Source: CAZQQU01 sp964595625 (lineage in GTDB: Bacteria; Bacteroidota; Bacteroidia; Flavobacteriales; Flavobacteriaceae). Taken from it: 64,000 nucleotides of DNA. Made by a program: the position numbers and the translations under genes. Positions 25,764-33,060 of this stretch are shown here, piece by piece. Each line of letters begins with the position of its first letter. Positions within the stretch are counted from its first letter, which is position 1. The DNA is taken from assembly GCA_964595625.1 (NCBI GenBank), contig CAZQQU010000010.1:21785-85784 (forward strand), written 5' to 3'. The notes under the pieces are model-generated. The model was not told the DNA's origin. It did no database searches and worked only from the letters and a program-made list of their open reading frames with translations.

Positions 25764-26873
25764 ATGACCGAAACCGCCTTTTTACCGCAAGCCCCGATAG
25801 AGTTGCCTGAGCGTGGGCAACTGGCTTGCCAATCGCCCAGCAATATTGCCTTGGTTAAATATTGGGGCAAACACGGCGACCAGCTGCCTTGCAATACTTC
25901 TATTAGTTTTACCTTGTCACACTGTCATACCCAGACCCGTTTGATTTTTGAGAAAAAAAAGGAGGCGGGCTTTTCGGTGGAGGTTTGGTTAGCCGGTGAG
26001 CGTACGGCCGATTTTGAACCCAAAATCCTTCAGTTTTTTAATCGGATAGGTGCTTATGTGCCTTTTGTGGAGTCGTACCATTTTCGGGTAGAGACGGAGA
26101 ATTCTTTTCCGCACAGCAGTGGTATAGCTTCCTCGGCCAGTGGTATGAGCGCGTTGGCTTTGGCTTTGGTGGCTTTGGAGCAAAAGTACGGTTTAGCTCC
26201 ATTATCCGAAGAGGTAGCCACCCGTAAAGCTTCCTTTTTAGCCCGCTTGGGTTCGGGAAGTGCCAGTCGGAGTTTGAGTGGTTCGGTGGTGGTGTGGGGC
26301 GAGCATCCGCAGATATCGGGCAGTAGTGATTTATACGGTATTCCGTGGCCCGGTAAATTGCACCCGGTTTTTGAGAATTACGGCGATACGATTTTAATAG
26401 TCGATGCCGGTCCCAAAACCGTTTCCAGCAGTGCCGGTCATGACTTGATGCACAACCATCCTTTTGCGGCCCAGCGTTTTGAACAAGCCCAGCAACAGGC
26501 CAATCGATTGCAGACGGCTTTGGAACAGGGCGATGTGGATCGGTTTATCGAAATTGTAGAACTCGAAGCGCTAACCCTGCATGCGATGATGATGACCTCT
26601 CAGCCGTATTATTTATTGATGCGTCCGGCGACTCTACAAATTATCCAAGCTGTGTGGCAATTTCGGCGTGAGACCGGAAGCCGGGTTTGCTTTACCTTAG
26701 ACGCCGGTGCCAACGTACATTTGTTGTATCCCTCCAGTGAAAGAGAAACCGTCACTTCGTGGATTCAGCAAGTGCTGTCGGTTTATTGTGAAAACGGCCA
26801 ATATATTACCGATCAATTGGGTTCGGGGGCGGTGATTACCGAGCCGGTTCGTGAATTACCCATTGCGCAATAA
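25764..26873 (+). CDS. mvaD: Diphosphomevalonate decarboxylase
   Basis: 369 aa, GHMP-kinase fold; converts mevalonate 5-diphosphate to isopentenyl diphosphate. Visible motifs: SPSNIALVKYWGKHGDQLP (substrate site), NTSISFTLS, the phosphate-binding loop ENSFPHSSGIASSASGMSAL, and GSGSASRSLSGSVVVW. Presence of this gene fits the mevalonate route used by many Flavobacteriia. The next gene, rnhB, starts 2 bases after the stop. Confidence 0.95.
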   Translation: MTETAFLPQAPIELPERGQLACQSPSNIALVKYWGKHGDQLPCNTSISFTLSHCHTQTRLIFEKKKEAGFSVEVWLAGERTADFEPKILQFFNRIGAYVPFVESYHFRVETENSFPHSSGIASSASGMSALALALVALEQKYGLAPLSEEVATRKASFLARLGSGSASRSLSGSVVVWGEHPQISGSSDLYGIPWPGKLHPVFENYGDTILIVDAGPKTVSSSAGHDLMHNHPFAAQRFEQAQQQANRLQTALEQGDVDRFIEIVELEALTLHAMMMTSQPYYLLMRPATLQIIQAVWQFRRETGSRVCFTLDAGANVHLLYPSSERETVTSWIQQVLSVYCENGQYITDQLGSGAVITEPVRELPIAQ

Positions 26874-26875
26874 GG

Positions 26876-27499
26876 ATGGCAGGCTTGGTCTTACAGTTGG
26901 AACCCCATCGGGTAGAATGTGGAACGGACGAAGCCGGTAGAGGTTGTTTGGCCGGACCGGTTACGGCAGCGGCGGTGATTTTACCGCAAGACTTTAGCCA
27001 CCCGGTGCTGACCGACAGCAAGCAACTCAGTGAGTTACAACGGCGGCAGTTGCGGCCTTTGATTGAAGAGCAAGCCTTGGCTTATGCGGTGGTGCATGTG
27101 TCTATGGACGAGATCGACCGGATGAATATTTTACAAGCCTCGATTACGGCTATGCAACGCGCTATTGCGCAATTGACTATTCGGCCGGAATTTATTGCGG
27201 TGGATGGCAATCGCTTTCGTCCGGTGGAGAATATACCCTACCAATGCGTGGTTCAAGGCGATTCTAAATACCTACACATAGCGGCGGCCTCGGTATTGGC
27301 CAAAACCTATCGGGATGCATTTATGGAAAAAATAGATCGGGAATACCCCATGTACCATTGGAAAAAAAACAAAGGTTATCCCACGGTCGAACACCGGTTG
27401 GCCCTACAAAAATACGGTCCGAGTCCGTATCATCGAAAAAGTTTTAAGTTACTTCCGGAGCAACTGATGCTGTCTTTTCCGAAGACTGAGAGCAATTAG
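26876..27499 (+). CDS. rnhB: Ribonuclease HII
   Basis: 207 aa; removes ribonucleotides from DNA. Start region CGTDEAGRGCLAGPVTAAAV gives the DE acidic pair, DSKQLSELQR and AVDGNRF follow, and the C-terminal HRKSFKLLP closes the fold. It is co-transcribed with mvaD. Its last 56 bases overlap the end of the convergent Fur-family gene. Confidence 0.95.
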   Translation: MAGLVLQLEPHRVECGTDEAGRGCLAGPVTAAAVILPQDFSHPVLTDSKQLSELQRRQLRPLIEEQALAYAVVHVSMDEIDRMNILQASITAMQRAIAQLTIRPEFIAVDGNRFRPVENIPYQCVVQGDSKYLHIAAASVLAKTYRDAFMEKIDREYPMYHWKKNKGYPTVEHRLALQKYGPSPYHRKSFKLLPEQLMLSFPKTESN

Positions 27500-27878
27500 G
27501 ACAAATCCCGCGAATCATAAATTGCGTTTCTTGAATTTGATAGCCCGCAGGTAATGAAAATTGGGGCGATACATTTTCGATACAAACCACCCGCTGGCAA
27601 CCGCTGCAATGAAAGTGTAAGTGGTCGTGGTGGTGTTCGGTTTTGACATCGCAGTCATGGCACAAAGCGTATTGGACACTACCTTCTAGGCCGGTAATTT
27701 TATGAATACGTCCTTCGAGCACCAAGCGATCGAGCGCCCGGTAAATAGTGACCCGATCGACCTGTCCCATCATTTCTTGAAAATCCTTGTGTGCCAGGGC
27801 AGTATTGCTCTTTTGAAGGATGCTTACGATGGCCTGTTTGGTGGGCGTATTTCGTTTGCGGACTATTTTTTTTTGCAA
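27444..27878 (-). CDS. Fur-family transcriptional repressor (Zur-like)
   Basis: 144 aa. The winged helix is seen in KRNTPTKQAIVSILQ, HKDFQEMMGQVDRVTIYRALDRLV. The metal-binding half is rich in histidine (TEHHHDHLHFHC) with two structural zinc pairs, CSGC and CPNC. Divergence from a MerC-domain gene and a shared palindrome favour a zinc sensor (Zur) over an iron sensor. The start is uncertain: no ATG exists at the 5' end, the first usable codon is a TTG at 27878, and that TTG lies inside a consensus promoter box. The 3' end overlaps rnhB tail to tail. Confidence 0.85.
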   Translation of the reverse strand: MQKKIVRKRNTPTKQAIVSILQKSNTALAHKDFQEMMGQVDRVTIYRALDRLVLEGRIHKITGLEGSVQYALCHDCDVKTEHHHDHLHFHCSGCQRVVCIENVSPQFSLPAGYQIQETQFMIRGICPNCSQSSEKTASVAPEVT

Positions 27879-27909
27879 AATTATTGTGGGTTTAAAATTA
27901 TTATCGCAA
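27876..27909 (-). promoter_or_regulatory. Promoter of the Fur-family gene
   Basis: The minus strand reads TTG (27909-27907), 23 bases, then TAATTTTG (27883-27876). The -33 TTG lies inside the 15-bp palindrome, so repressor binding there would block the gene's own promoter. Confidence 0.55.
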
Positions 27910-27919
27910 CTTTGTTGCG
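27905..27919. promoter_or_regulatory. Palindromic operator, probable Zur/Fur box
   Basis: CGCAAC-TTT-GTTGCG, perfect 6-bp arms with a 3-base centre, located between the divergent Fur-family and MerC genes. It overlaps the -33 region on the minus strand and a near-consensus box (CAACTTTG, with TTG 20 bases before it) on the plus strand. Confidence 0.6.
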
Positions 27920-27938
27920 TTTAATAAACCAAGTATTT

Positions 27939-28283
27939 ATGTCTAAAGGTTTTCAAAAAAAGATGGATGTATTGGGTGTATCGGCTGCGGTTTTGTGCTT
28001 GATACATTGCCTGTTATTTCCGTTGGTTTTTTTAATTCCTTTAGGCAGTCATCACAATCACTGGATCGACTTGGTTTTTGTACTTTTGGGCATATACGCC
28101 GTAGCAAAGGTAACAAAAAATCATCGGTTTCACTGGATCAGTTGGTTGCTTTGGAGTGGTGTTTCGCTGGTAGCAGTATCGGTATTACTTTCTTTTTGGA
28201 CTCATACGCACACGCCTTGGATGTATGTGGGGGTACTGCTGTTAATCACCGGTCATTTTCTTCATTTTAAAAAAGTACATTAA
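27939..28283 (+). CDS. MerC domain-containing membrane protein
   Basis: 114 aa with four hydrophobic segments. The first helix carries the MerC-type cysteine in LCLIHCLLFPLVFLIP, with histidines in GSHHNHWID. In Bacteroidota such small MerC proteins sit beside Fur/Zur-family genes and are thought to handle metal ions, not necessarily mercury. The ATG at 27939 is chosen; the open frame upstream crosses the regulator gene. The divergent palindrome suggests zinc-responsive control. Confidence 0.82.
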   Translation: MSKGFQKKMDVLGVSAAVLCLIHCLLFPLVFLIPLGSHHNHWIDLVFVLLGIYAVAKVTKNHRFHWISWLLWSGVSLVAVSVLLSFWTHTHTPWMYVGVLLLITGHFLHFKKVH

Positions 28284-28316
28284 GCTTTGATTACTGGGTT
28301 GGGGTAGGGGTATAAA

Positions 28317-28345
28317 AAAACCTGCTACACGCGGCAGCAGGTTTT
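28317..28345 (-). terminator. Strong hairpin terminator (copy B), possibly bidirectional
   Basis: AAAACCTGCT (28317-28326) pairs perfectly with AGCAGGTTTT (28336-28345). The minus strand continues with seven T, and the plus strand with TTTTGGTTT, so it may serve the MerC gene on one side and a minus-strand RNA on the other. Confidence 0.75.
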
Positions 28346-28410
28346 GGTTTCCTTCCGGCCTGGCTCCCCACAGGCCTTTCGGGTGAGAAGGAGTATACAA
28401 TTCTTGTACC
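28346..28410 (-). ncRNA. Structured element ahead of terminator, copy B (candidate small RNA or 3' UTR)
   Basis: On the minus strand a GTACAAGAATTG segment is followed by a G/C-rich hairpin region with GCCTG...CAGGC arms around GGGAGCC, and then the terminator. The arrangement is repeated in diverged form at 28511-28595, which suggests a conserved structured element. No start codon opens the frame here. Confidence 0.4.
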
Positions 28411-28484
28411 AAACTTTTAGATGCGTAGGTGTGCTAGACTTTCCCTTACGGGAAAAGAGCAGCTACGGACCTTATGGATAAAAA

Positions 28485-28510
28485 AAACCTACCACCAAGT
28501 GGCAGGTTTT
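28485..28510 (-). terminator. Hairpin terminator (copy A) after the secreted repeat protein
   Basis: The minus strand reads AAAAACCTGCCAC, loop TTG, GTGGTAGGTTTTTTT. One pair is G-U in the minus-strand RNA but would be an A-C mismatch in the plus-strand RNA, which sets the orientation as minus. Confidence 0.75.
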
Positions 28511-28595
28511 TCAACGCCTCCATCCGGCTCCCATTGGATGGTTGGGATTACTACTATTATTTCTTTAACAATTCCTGTACCAAAGTTTTGGGATT
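28511..28595 (-). ncRNA. Structured element ahead of terminator, copy A
   Basis: On the minus strand: a GTACAGGAATTG segment, several stop codons, then CCATCC-AATGGGAGCC-GGATGG hairpin and the terminator. It parallels copy B at 28346-28410 (shared GTACA(A/G)GAATTG and GGGAGCC). Just before it a short open stretch encodes SINPKTLVQELLKK with a stop, which may be the tail of a lost gene. Confidence 0.4.
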
Positions 28596-28624
28596 AATAC
28601 TGAACCCACATTGAAATAGATGGA

Positions 28625-30415
28625 TTAGTTATTGTCTATAATTTTTCCATCATTTGAATTTAATTCACTGGAATTTTCAATATTTTCTTGACTTTTTTCA
28701 ATAGTATTTGAGGCTGTTTCTGTTGTCTTAATCATTTTAGCATTTGAAAGTGACTTATTTATGATGCTGGGATCTTCTTTGGCGCTTTGTTCTTTTGTTT
28801 CTAAAATTTTTGGTGCATAAGGAAAACGTTGACTATTATTTGAAATACGTATAGTCCCGTCTTTTGCAACAAATGTTTCATTAGCTCTGGTGGCGGTTAT
28901 AGACCAAGAAAAAGGAACATTTGATTTCCCGCCTTGTAGCTCAACAACTTCAAAGCCTTGAGCCGTCTTATTGGTAACATATACACCGTTACAATCTCCT
29001 TCCAACTGAATAAATACTTTTAAAGGATGCTTGTCGTTTACAATAATATTTTTTACCAAAATGGGGTCTAAGTTTATCTTCGCTTTCCCATTTATCAACC
29101 GGCCTATTCCATAGTCTTGAAATAAAACTTCGGGTGTTTCCGGTGCATACATAACAACATCTTTATTTTCTGTGTCCTTGACTATCGTACTTACTGAACC
29201 TGTCCCTATTATTTTAAAATTTTGATCATTGTTTCCTCCTCCTGGTGGATCCCACCATCCGCCAACAGCTGACCAACCTCCATAAGCATTTGCAAAATAC
29301 CCTCCCGCAGAACTAAAAGATCCGTCATTATTATTAATCCCTGTTTGGGTTGCATAACCATAAACACCAAACTGCAAGCCTGTTCCGGCTATACCTGAAC
29401 CTTCTTCTAACATATTTTGAGTTAATATACCATTCCCTGCTGCTACAAAACCAGTTCCGGTAGTATTTGAAGCAAATGCAGCACCACCAGATCCCATGCC
29501 ACGCAAAATAGCTCCGGTTGACGGGAAAGAAAGAGCCCCTAAATTTTGCCCCATAACTAAAAGACCTGTGCGATTATCACCTGTTGCTGTTGTGTTCCAA
29601 GCAATAGCACCATATCCGGCATTTAATCCTGACTCCAGTATAGCCCCGTTTGCACCATAGCCTCTGACACCAACATTTGATGAATTTCCAAAAACTCCAT
29701 TTCCAACTCCAGAGCTATTTTGTCCATAAACTCCAGTACCTTCCGAAGAATACCCATTAACCGCATATTGTCCTGTTCCGCCAACAACACGAAAGATATC
29801 CCCTGTAATGAATGTAGTTGTATTAATCAAAACTCTTCCGTCAGAGTTTATTCTCATCCTCTCCGTTCCATTTGTCGAAAAACCTAATACATCAGTACCT
29901 TGTCTAAAAATTCCCATATTAGTATCAGCACTCCAAGAGTAAAAAGGTAAAGCTTGTGTACCATTGCTCATAGCGTGAACTTGGTTAGCATTTGGTATGG
30001 TTAATCGTGCGGTGCCGTTGGTGCGTAGCTGTAATGCTTGTGCATCGGTTGTTCCCACAAAGTTATTGGCAGGATTAGTTCCCGCATTACCGGTTAAGCT
30101 CCACGCTGTGGTAGCATCGGTACCGGCATTAAGGCGTACCCAAACGGTACCGTTCCAGTAATAATATCCGGGTGTAACATTATTGGGTGCAGTACCTGCC
30201 GTTGCAGTATTGTAAATTAACTCTGAAATTGTTGGTGTGGCCACAGTTGTTGCATCATCGGCGGCCGTAAGTGCAATACGAGGTATCAGTATTCCGCTGT
30301 CTGTTGCTTCTACATCTAAAATGGCATCAGGTGTAATGGTATTAATCCCCACTTGGGCGTGGGTGGTAGTCCATAGACAAGTCATGGCCAGGGCCATAAG
30401 TAATAGTTTTTTCAT
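28625..30415 (-). CDS. Secreted glycine/asparagine-rich repeat protein (tail-fibre-like surface protein)
   Basis: 596 aa. Signal peptide (KKLLLMALAMTCLWTTTHAQ), then VGINTITPDAILDVEATDSGILIPRIAL, an opening common to many secreted Bacteroidota proteins that resemble phage tail fibres. The centre has repeated motifs such as TNGTARLTI, TNGTERMRINSDGRVLI, and Gly-rich VGVRGYGANG and GVYGQNSSG stretches. No S74 chaperone domain and no T9SS sorting domain are visible; the tail is acidic and Asn/Ser rich. Likely exported and structural. It has a TAnnTTTG box upstream. Confidence 0.7.
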   Translation of the reverse strand: MKKLLLMALAMTCLWTTTHAQVGINTITPDAILDVEATDSGILIPRIALTAADDATTVATPTISELIYNTATAGTAPNNVTPGYYYWNGTVWVRLNAGTDATTAWSLTGNAGTNPANNFVGTTDAQALQLRTNGTARLTIPNANQVHAMSNGTQALPFYSWSADTNMGIFRQGTDVLGFSTNGTERMRINSDGRVLINTTTFITGDIFRVVGGTGQYAVNGYSSEGTGVYGQNSSGVGNGVFGNSSNVGVRGYGANGAILESGLNAGYGAIAWNTTATGDNRTGLLVMGQNLGALSFPSTGAILRGMGSGGAAFASNTTGTGFVAAGNGILTQNMLEEGSGIAGTGLQFGVYGYATQTGINNNDGSFSSAGGYFANAYGGWSAVGGWWDPPGGGNNDQNFKIIGTGSVSTIVKDTENKDVVMYAPETPEVLFQDYGIGRLINGKAKINLDPILVKNIIVNDKHPLKVFIQLEGDCNGVYVTNKTAQGFEVVELQGGKSNVPFSWSITATRANETFVAKDGTIRISNNSQRFPYAPKILETKEQSAKEDPSIINKSLSNAKMIKTTETASNTIEKSQENIENSSELNSNDGKIIDNN

Positions 30416-30446
30416 AATGCTCCCTTTATAAAAAAATAAATTATTT

Positions 30447-30454
30447 CAAAGGTA
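30447..30454 (-). promoter_or_regulatory. TAnnTTTG box for the secreted repeat protein
   Basis: The minus strand reads TACCTTTG, an exact -7 consensus 31 bases before the ATG at 30415. No clear -33 TTG. Confidence 0.5.
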
Positions 30455-30654
30455 AATGTAATCTCTCTGTAGAATTAAGAAAAGGATGCGGTTCCATCGA
30501 GCGGCACTGTACGGGCGTGAGAGTTGTTGTTGTGTAATGTAAGTTATTGATTTATAACATTTTAATAAATTTCGCGACTTGCGAAAAGTGTTAAAAAAAA
30601 ATCAAAAAAACGCTGGGGAGCGGTGTTAAAAAATGTAAGAAAATGCCTACAAAC

Positions 30655-30705
30655 ACCGAAGCCCTACTAATAGGGAGCTGAAAATAAGTAGGGCTTTCGG
30701 TTTTG
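30655..30705. terminator. Long terminator-like hairpin
   Basis: A 14-base arm pairs with a 15-base arm with one bulge; the loop is 18 bases. Both strands have a short T run after the stem (TTTTG on plus, TGTTTG on minus). Confidence 0.6.
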
Positions 30706-30815
30706 CAATTGGCTCTTAAATTATAGGGGGACTATTTTTTAGTGAGCCTCTTGACGAGGTTTGGAAATAAAATTAGAGTTGGTTGATGATTTAGTTTCTC
30801 AACGAGACAAAGGTA
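30655..30815 (-). ncRNA. Candidate orphan small RNA
   Basis: An exact TAnnTTTG box (TACCTTTG on the minus strand, 30815-30808) is followed about 100 bases later by a long hairpin: ACCGAAGCCCTACT (30655-30668) with AGTAGGGCTTTCGGT (30687-30701). No open frame lies between them. This promoter-plus-hairpin layout could be a small RNA of about 150 bases. Expression is unproven. Confidence 0.4.
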
Positions 30816-30986
30816 CGGGAGTGATTTGAAAGGGAATTACTGTAAAACCGTAAATAATGTTAAAATTTCATTTATGAAATTCGTCAATTTTTAATAGGGT
30901 AGGTGTGTTTTGGTAGTTTTTTGTTGAGAGGTAGCGGGTACACTGAATCAGGACATAGGAGGCAGGATTGGTTTTGGGAAATAAAA

Positions 30987-31208
30987 CACACCCCTGAAAA
31001 AACACACCCCTGAAAAAACACACCCCTGAAAAAACACNNNNNNNNNNNNNNNNNNNNNNNNNNNNNNNNNNNNNNNNNNNNNNNNNNNNNNNNNNNNNNN
31101 NNNNNNNNNNNNNNNNNNNNNNNNNNNNNNNNNNNNNCCCCTGAAAAAACACACCCCTGAAAAAACACACCCCTGAAAAAACACACCCCTGAAAAAACAC
31201 ACCCCTGA
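30987..31208. repeat. 16-bp tandem repeat array split by an assembly gap
   Basis: Unit CACACCCCTGAAAAAA. Three full units at 30987-31034 and a partial one run into the N gap; after it come a partial unit and three more full units at 31150-31197, and a last CACACCCCTGA that begins the 118-bp repeat. Units are identical. The true copy number is hidden by the gap. Confidence 0.92.
31038..31137. other. Assembly gap of 100 N
   Basis: Exactly 100 N inside the 16-bp repeat array, the usual placeholder for a gap of unknown size. Confidence 0.99.
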
Positions 31209-31575
31209 TTTTTACTCATTGCATTCGTAAAAATCTTCCCCTCTTGCTAGAGGGGAAGGGTGGGGTTATGCTTTTTTGATAGGGGGGATAAACTTAATCA
31301 ANNNNNNNNNNNNNNNNNNNNNNNNNNNNNNNNNNNNNNNNNNNNNNNNNNNNNNNNNNNNNNNNNNNNNNNNNNNNNNNNNNNNNNNNNNNNNNNNNNN
31401 NCCTGATTTTTACTCACTGCATTCGTAAAAATCTTCCCCTCTTACTAGAGGGGAAGGGTGGGGTTATGCTTTTTTGATAGGGGGGATAAACTTAATCAAA
31501 TTGAACAGAAAAACACACCCCTGATTTTTACTCACTGCATTCGTAAAAATCTTCCCCTCTTACTAGAGGGGAAGA
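31198..31575. repeat. 118-bp tandem repeats with two hairpins per unit
   Basis: Copies start at 31198, about 31396 (within the second gap) and 31514; the third is cut off after about 62 bases. Each unit has TTTTTAC...GTAAAAA arms and a perfect CTTCCCCTC/GAGGGGAAG stem, followed in full copies by a G-rich stretch and AACTTAATCAA. Copies differ only at a few bases. Confidence 0.88.
31302..31401. other. Second assembly gap of 100 N
   Basis: Exactly 100 N between two copies of the 118-bp repeat, so further copies or unique sequence may be missing. Confidence 0.99.
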
Positions 31576-31777
31576 AACCAAATCAAAGCGGAGCTTTGAA
31601 CCCCGTTCCATTAGAAAGAACAAAAAAATCTACAATATAATTATCAATGGTTTTTGGCTGATGATATCAGACAAAAAATTTATACCTAAAAAGGGTCCTT
31701 TCTTTTCGTTCGTTTGTCTCCAACTTGATTGGGGAGGGACAAGCAAAGAAATGAACGAAAAACTAAATATTTTTCTT

Positions 31778-31785
31778 TAGCTTTG
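31778..31785 (+). promoter_or_regulatory. TAnnTTTG box directly upstream of the wzt-like gene
   Basis: TAGCTTTG ends seven bases before the ATG at 31793. This makes the ABC ATPase the first gene of the polysaccharide operon and implies a very short leader. Confidence 0.55.
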
Positions 31786-31792
31786 CTATACC

Positions 31793-33058
31793 ATGTCAAA
31801 CATCATATTAAAAGCCGAAAACATCTCCAAACAATACCGGCTGGGTTTGGTGGGAACAGGTACCTTGAGTCACGACCTCAACCGTTGGTGGCACAAGGTG
31901 CGGGGCAAGGAAGATCCTTATCTGAAAATAGGGGCGGTAAACGACCGCAGTGCCAAAGCCACGGATGAGTACGTATGGGCGTTACAGGACATCAACTTTG
32001 AAGTACAACGAGGAGAAGTTTTGGGCATTATCGGTAAAAACGGAGCGGGAAAATCTACGCTGTTAAAAATACTTTCCCGAGTCACCAGTCCTACTACGGG
32101 AGTGATAAAAACCCGGGGGCGAATTGCCTCGCTGTTGGAGGTAGGTACCGGTTTTCACCCCGAGTTGACCGGACGGGAAAACATCTTTTTAAACGGCGCT
32201 ATTTTGGGAATGACCAAGTCAGAAATTCGCAGTAAGATAGACGAAATTGTCGATTTCTCAGGTTGTCAGATGTATATAGACACTCCGGTAAAGCGGTACA
32301 GCAGCGGGATGCGGGTACGGCTGGGTTTTGCCGTGGCGGCGCACTTAGAACCCGATATACTGGTGGTGGACGAAGTGTTGGCCGTAGGCGATGCCGAATT
32401 TCAAAAAAAAGCCATTGGCAAAATGCAGGATGTATCGAGGGGCGAAGGCAGGACGATTTTGTTTGTAAGTCATAATATGACCGCCGTTCGGAGTCTGTGT
32501 ACTACCGGCTTGGTACTCGAAAATGGTATAACCACCTTTACCGGAACCTCAGAAGATGCGGTGAGTTATTATTTAAAAGACAGTGGTGGGCAAACAGCCT
32601 ACGAACGAGTTTTTGACCAGCTCGGGCTGGAAGGAGTATTTCGTTTGGAGCGGATTCGTGTGTTTAATACCGGAAAAACTCCAGGCAGTGTGGTGGAAGA
32701 AAATCAAGAAGTGGTTGTTGAAACCGAACTTTTTATGATAGACCAACCCGAGGCCTATCACGTTACTTTTCACTTACTCAACGAAGAAGGAGATGCCTTA
32801 TTTTCGGCTTCTCATACAAGAGAAGATGTGTATTTGCACTCCGGGCTCAATCGATTGCGTATGATTTTTCCGAAGCGATTTTTTAATCCCGGTGTATTTA
32901 GTTTGAAGTTTTTTTTAGTGAAAGACCAGAAGCGATCGGTATTTTCGGAAAGCGATATACTATTATTTACCGTTACCCATGGTCCCCGTCAATTAGGGGT
33001 ATATATGGGTAAAGAACCGGGTTATATCCGCCCATCACTACAGTGGGAAAATCATTAA
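31793..33058 (+). CDS. Polysaccharide ABC transporter ATP-binding protein (Wzt-like)
   Basis: 421 aa. Nucleotide-binding domain with Walker A GKNGAGKST (81-89), signature YSSGMRVRLGFA, Walker B ILVVDEVLAVGD and H-loop VSHN. The C-terminal 170 residues form a Wzt_C-like beta-sandwich that in O9a-type systems reads the capped end of the polymer. It should energise export of a finished O-antigen or similar glycan. The membrane partner Wzm, normally next to it, is not seen in the window. Promoter 8 bases upstream; the next gene starts 2 bases after the stop. Confidence 0.9.
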   Translation: MSNIILKAENISKQYRLGLVGTGTLSHDLNRWWHKVRGKEDPYLKIGAVNDRSAKATDEYVWALQDINFEVQRGEVLGIIGKNGAGKSTLLKILSRVTSPTTGVIKTRGRIASLLEVGTGFHPELTGRENIFLNGAILGMTKSEIRSKIDEIVDFSGCQMYIDTPVKRYSSGMRVRLGFAVAAHLEPDILVVDEVLAVGDAEFQKKAIGKMQDVSRGEGRTILFVSHNMTAVRSLCTTGLVLENGITTFTGTSEDAVSYYLKDSGGQTAYERVFDQLGLEGVFRLERIRVFNTGKTPGSVVEENQEVVVETELFMIDQPEAYHVTFHLLNEEGDALFSASHTREDVYLHSGLNRLRMIFPKRFFNPGVFSLKFFLVKDQKRSVFSESDILLFTVTHGPRQLGVYMGKEPGYIRPSLQWENH

Positions 33059-33060
33059 GT

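Larger units (their letters stand above)
30416..31792. other. 1.4-kb gene-free spacer at the edge of the polysaccharide locus
   Basis: No credible gene. It contains the candidate small RNA, the 16-bp tandem repeats, the 118-bp repeats and two 100-N gaps. Near its right end an inverted repeat, TTTTCGTTC (31703-31711) with GAACGAAAA (31753-31761), precedes the wzt-like promoter. Open frames through the repeats (FFRGVFFQG-type) are low-complexity artefacts that cross the Ns. Confidence 0.85.

Noticed and set aside
28340..28385. Signal recognition particle RNA, suggested by a CCGGAAGG stretch on the minus strand
   Set aside because: The surrounding conserved bases (GGTCAGGTCC, AAGCAGCC) are absent and the element sits just before a terminator as one of two diverged copies.
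30987..31208. CRISPR array
   Set aside because: The 16-bp units are directly adjacent with no spacers, and no cas genes are present.
30868..31219. Three overlapping minus-strand frames of repeated FFRGVFFQG/CVFSGVC residues
   Set aside because: They are translations of the 16-bp repeat in three frames and cross 100 N, so they are not genes.
31458..31640. 60-codon frame in the repeat spacer
   Set aside because: It runs through the 118-bp repeat hairpins and has no plausible product.
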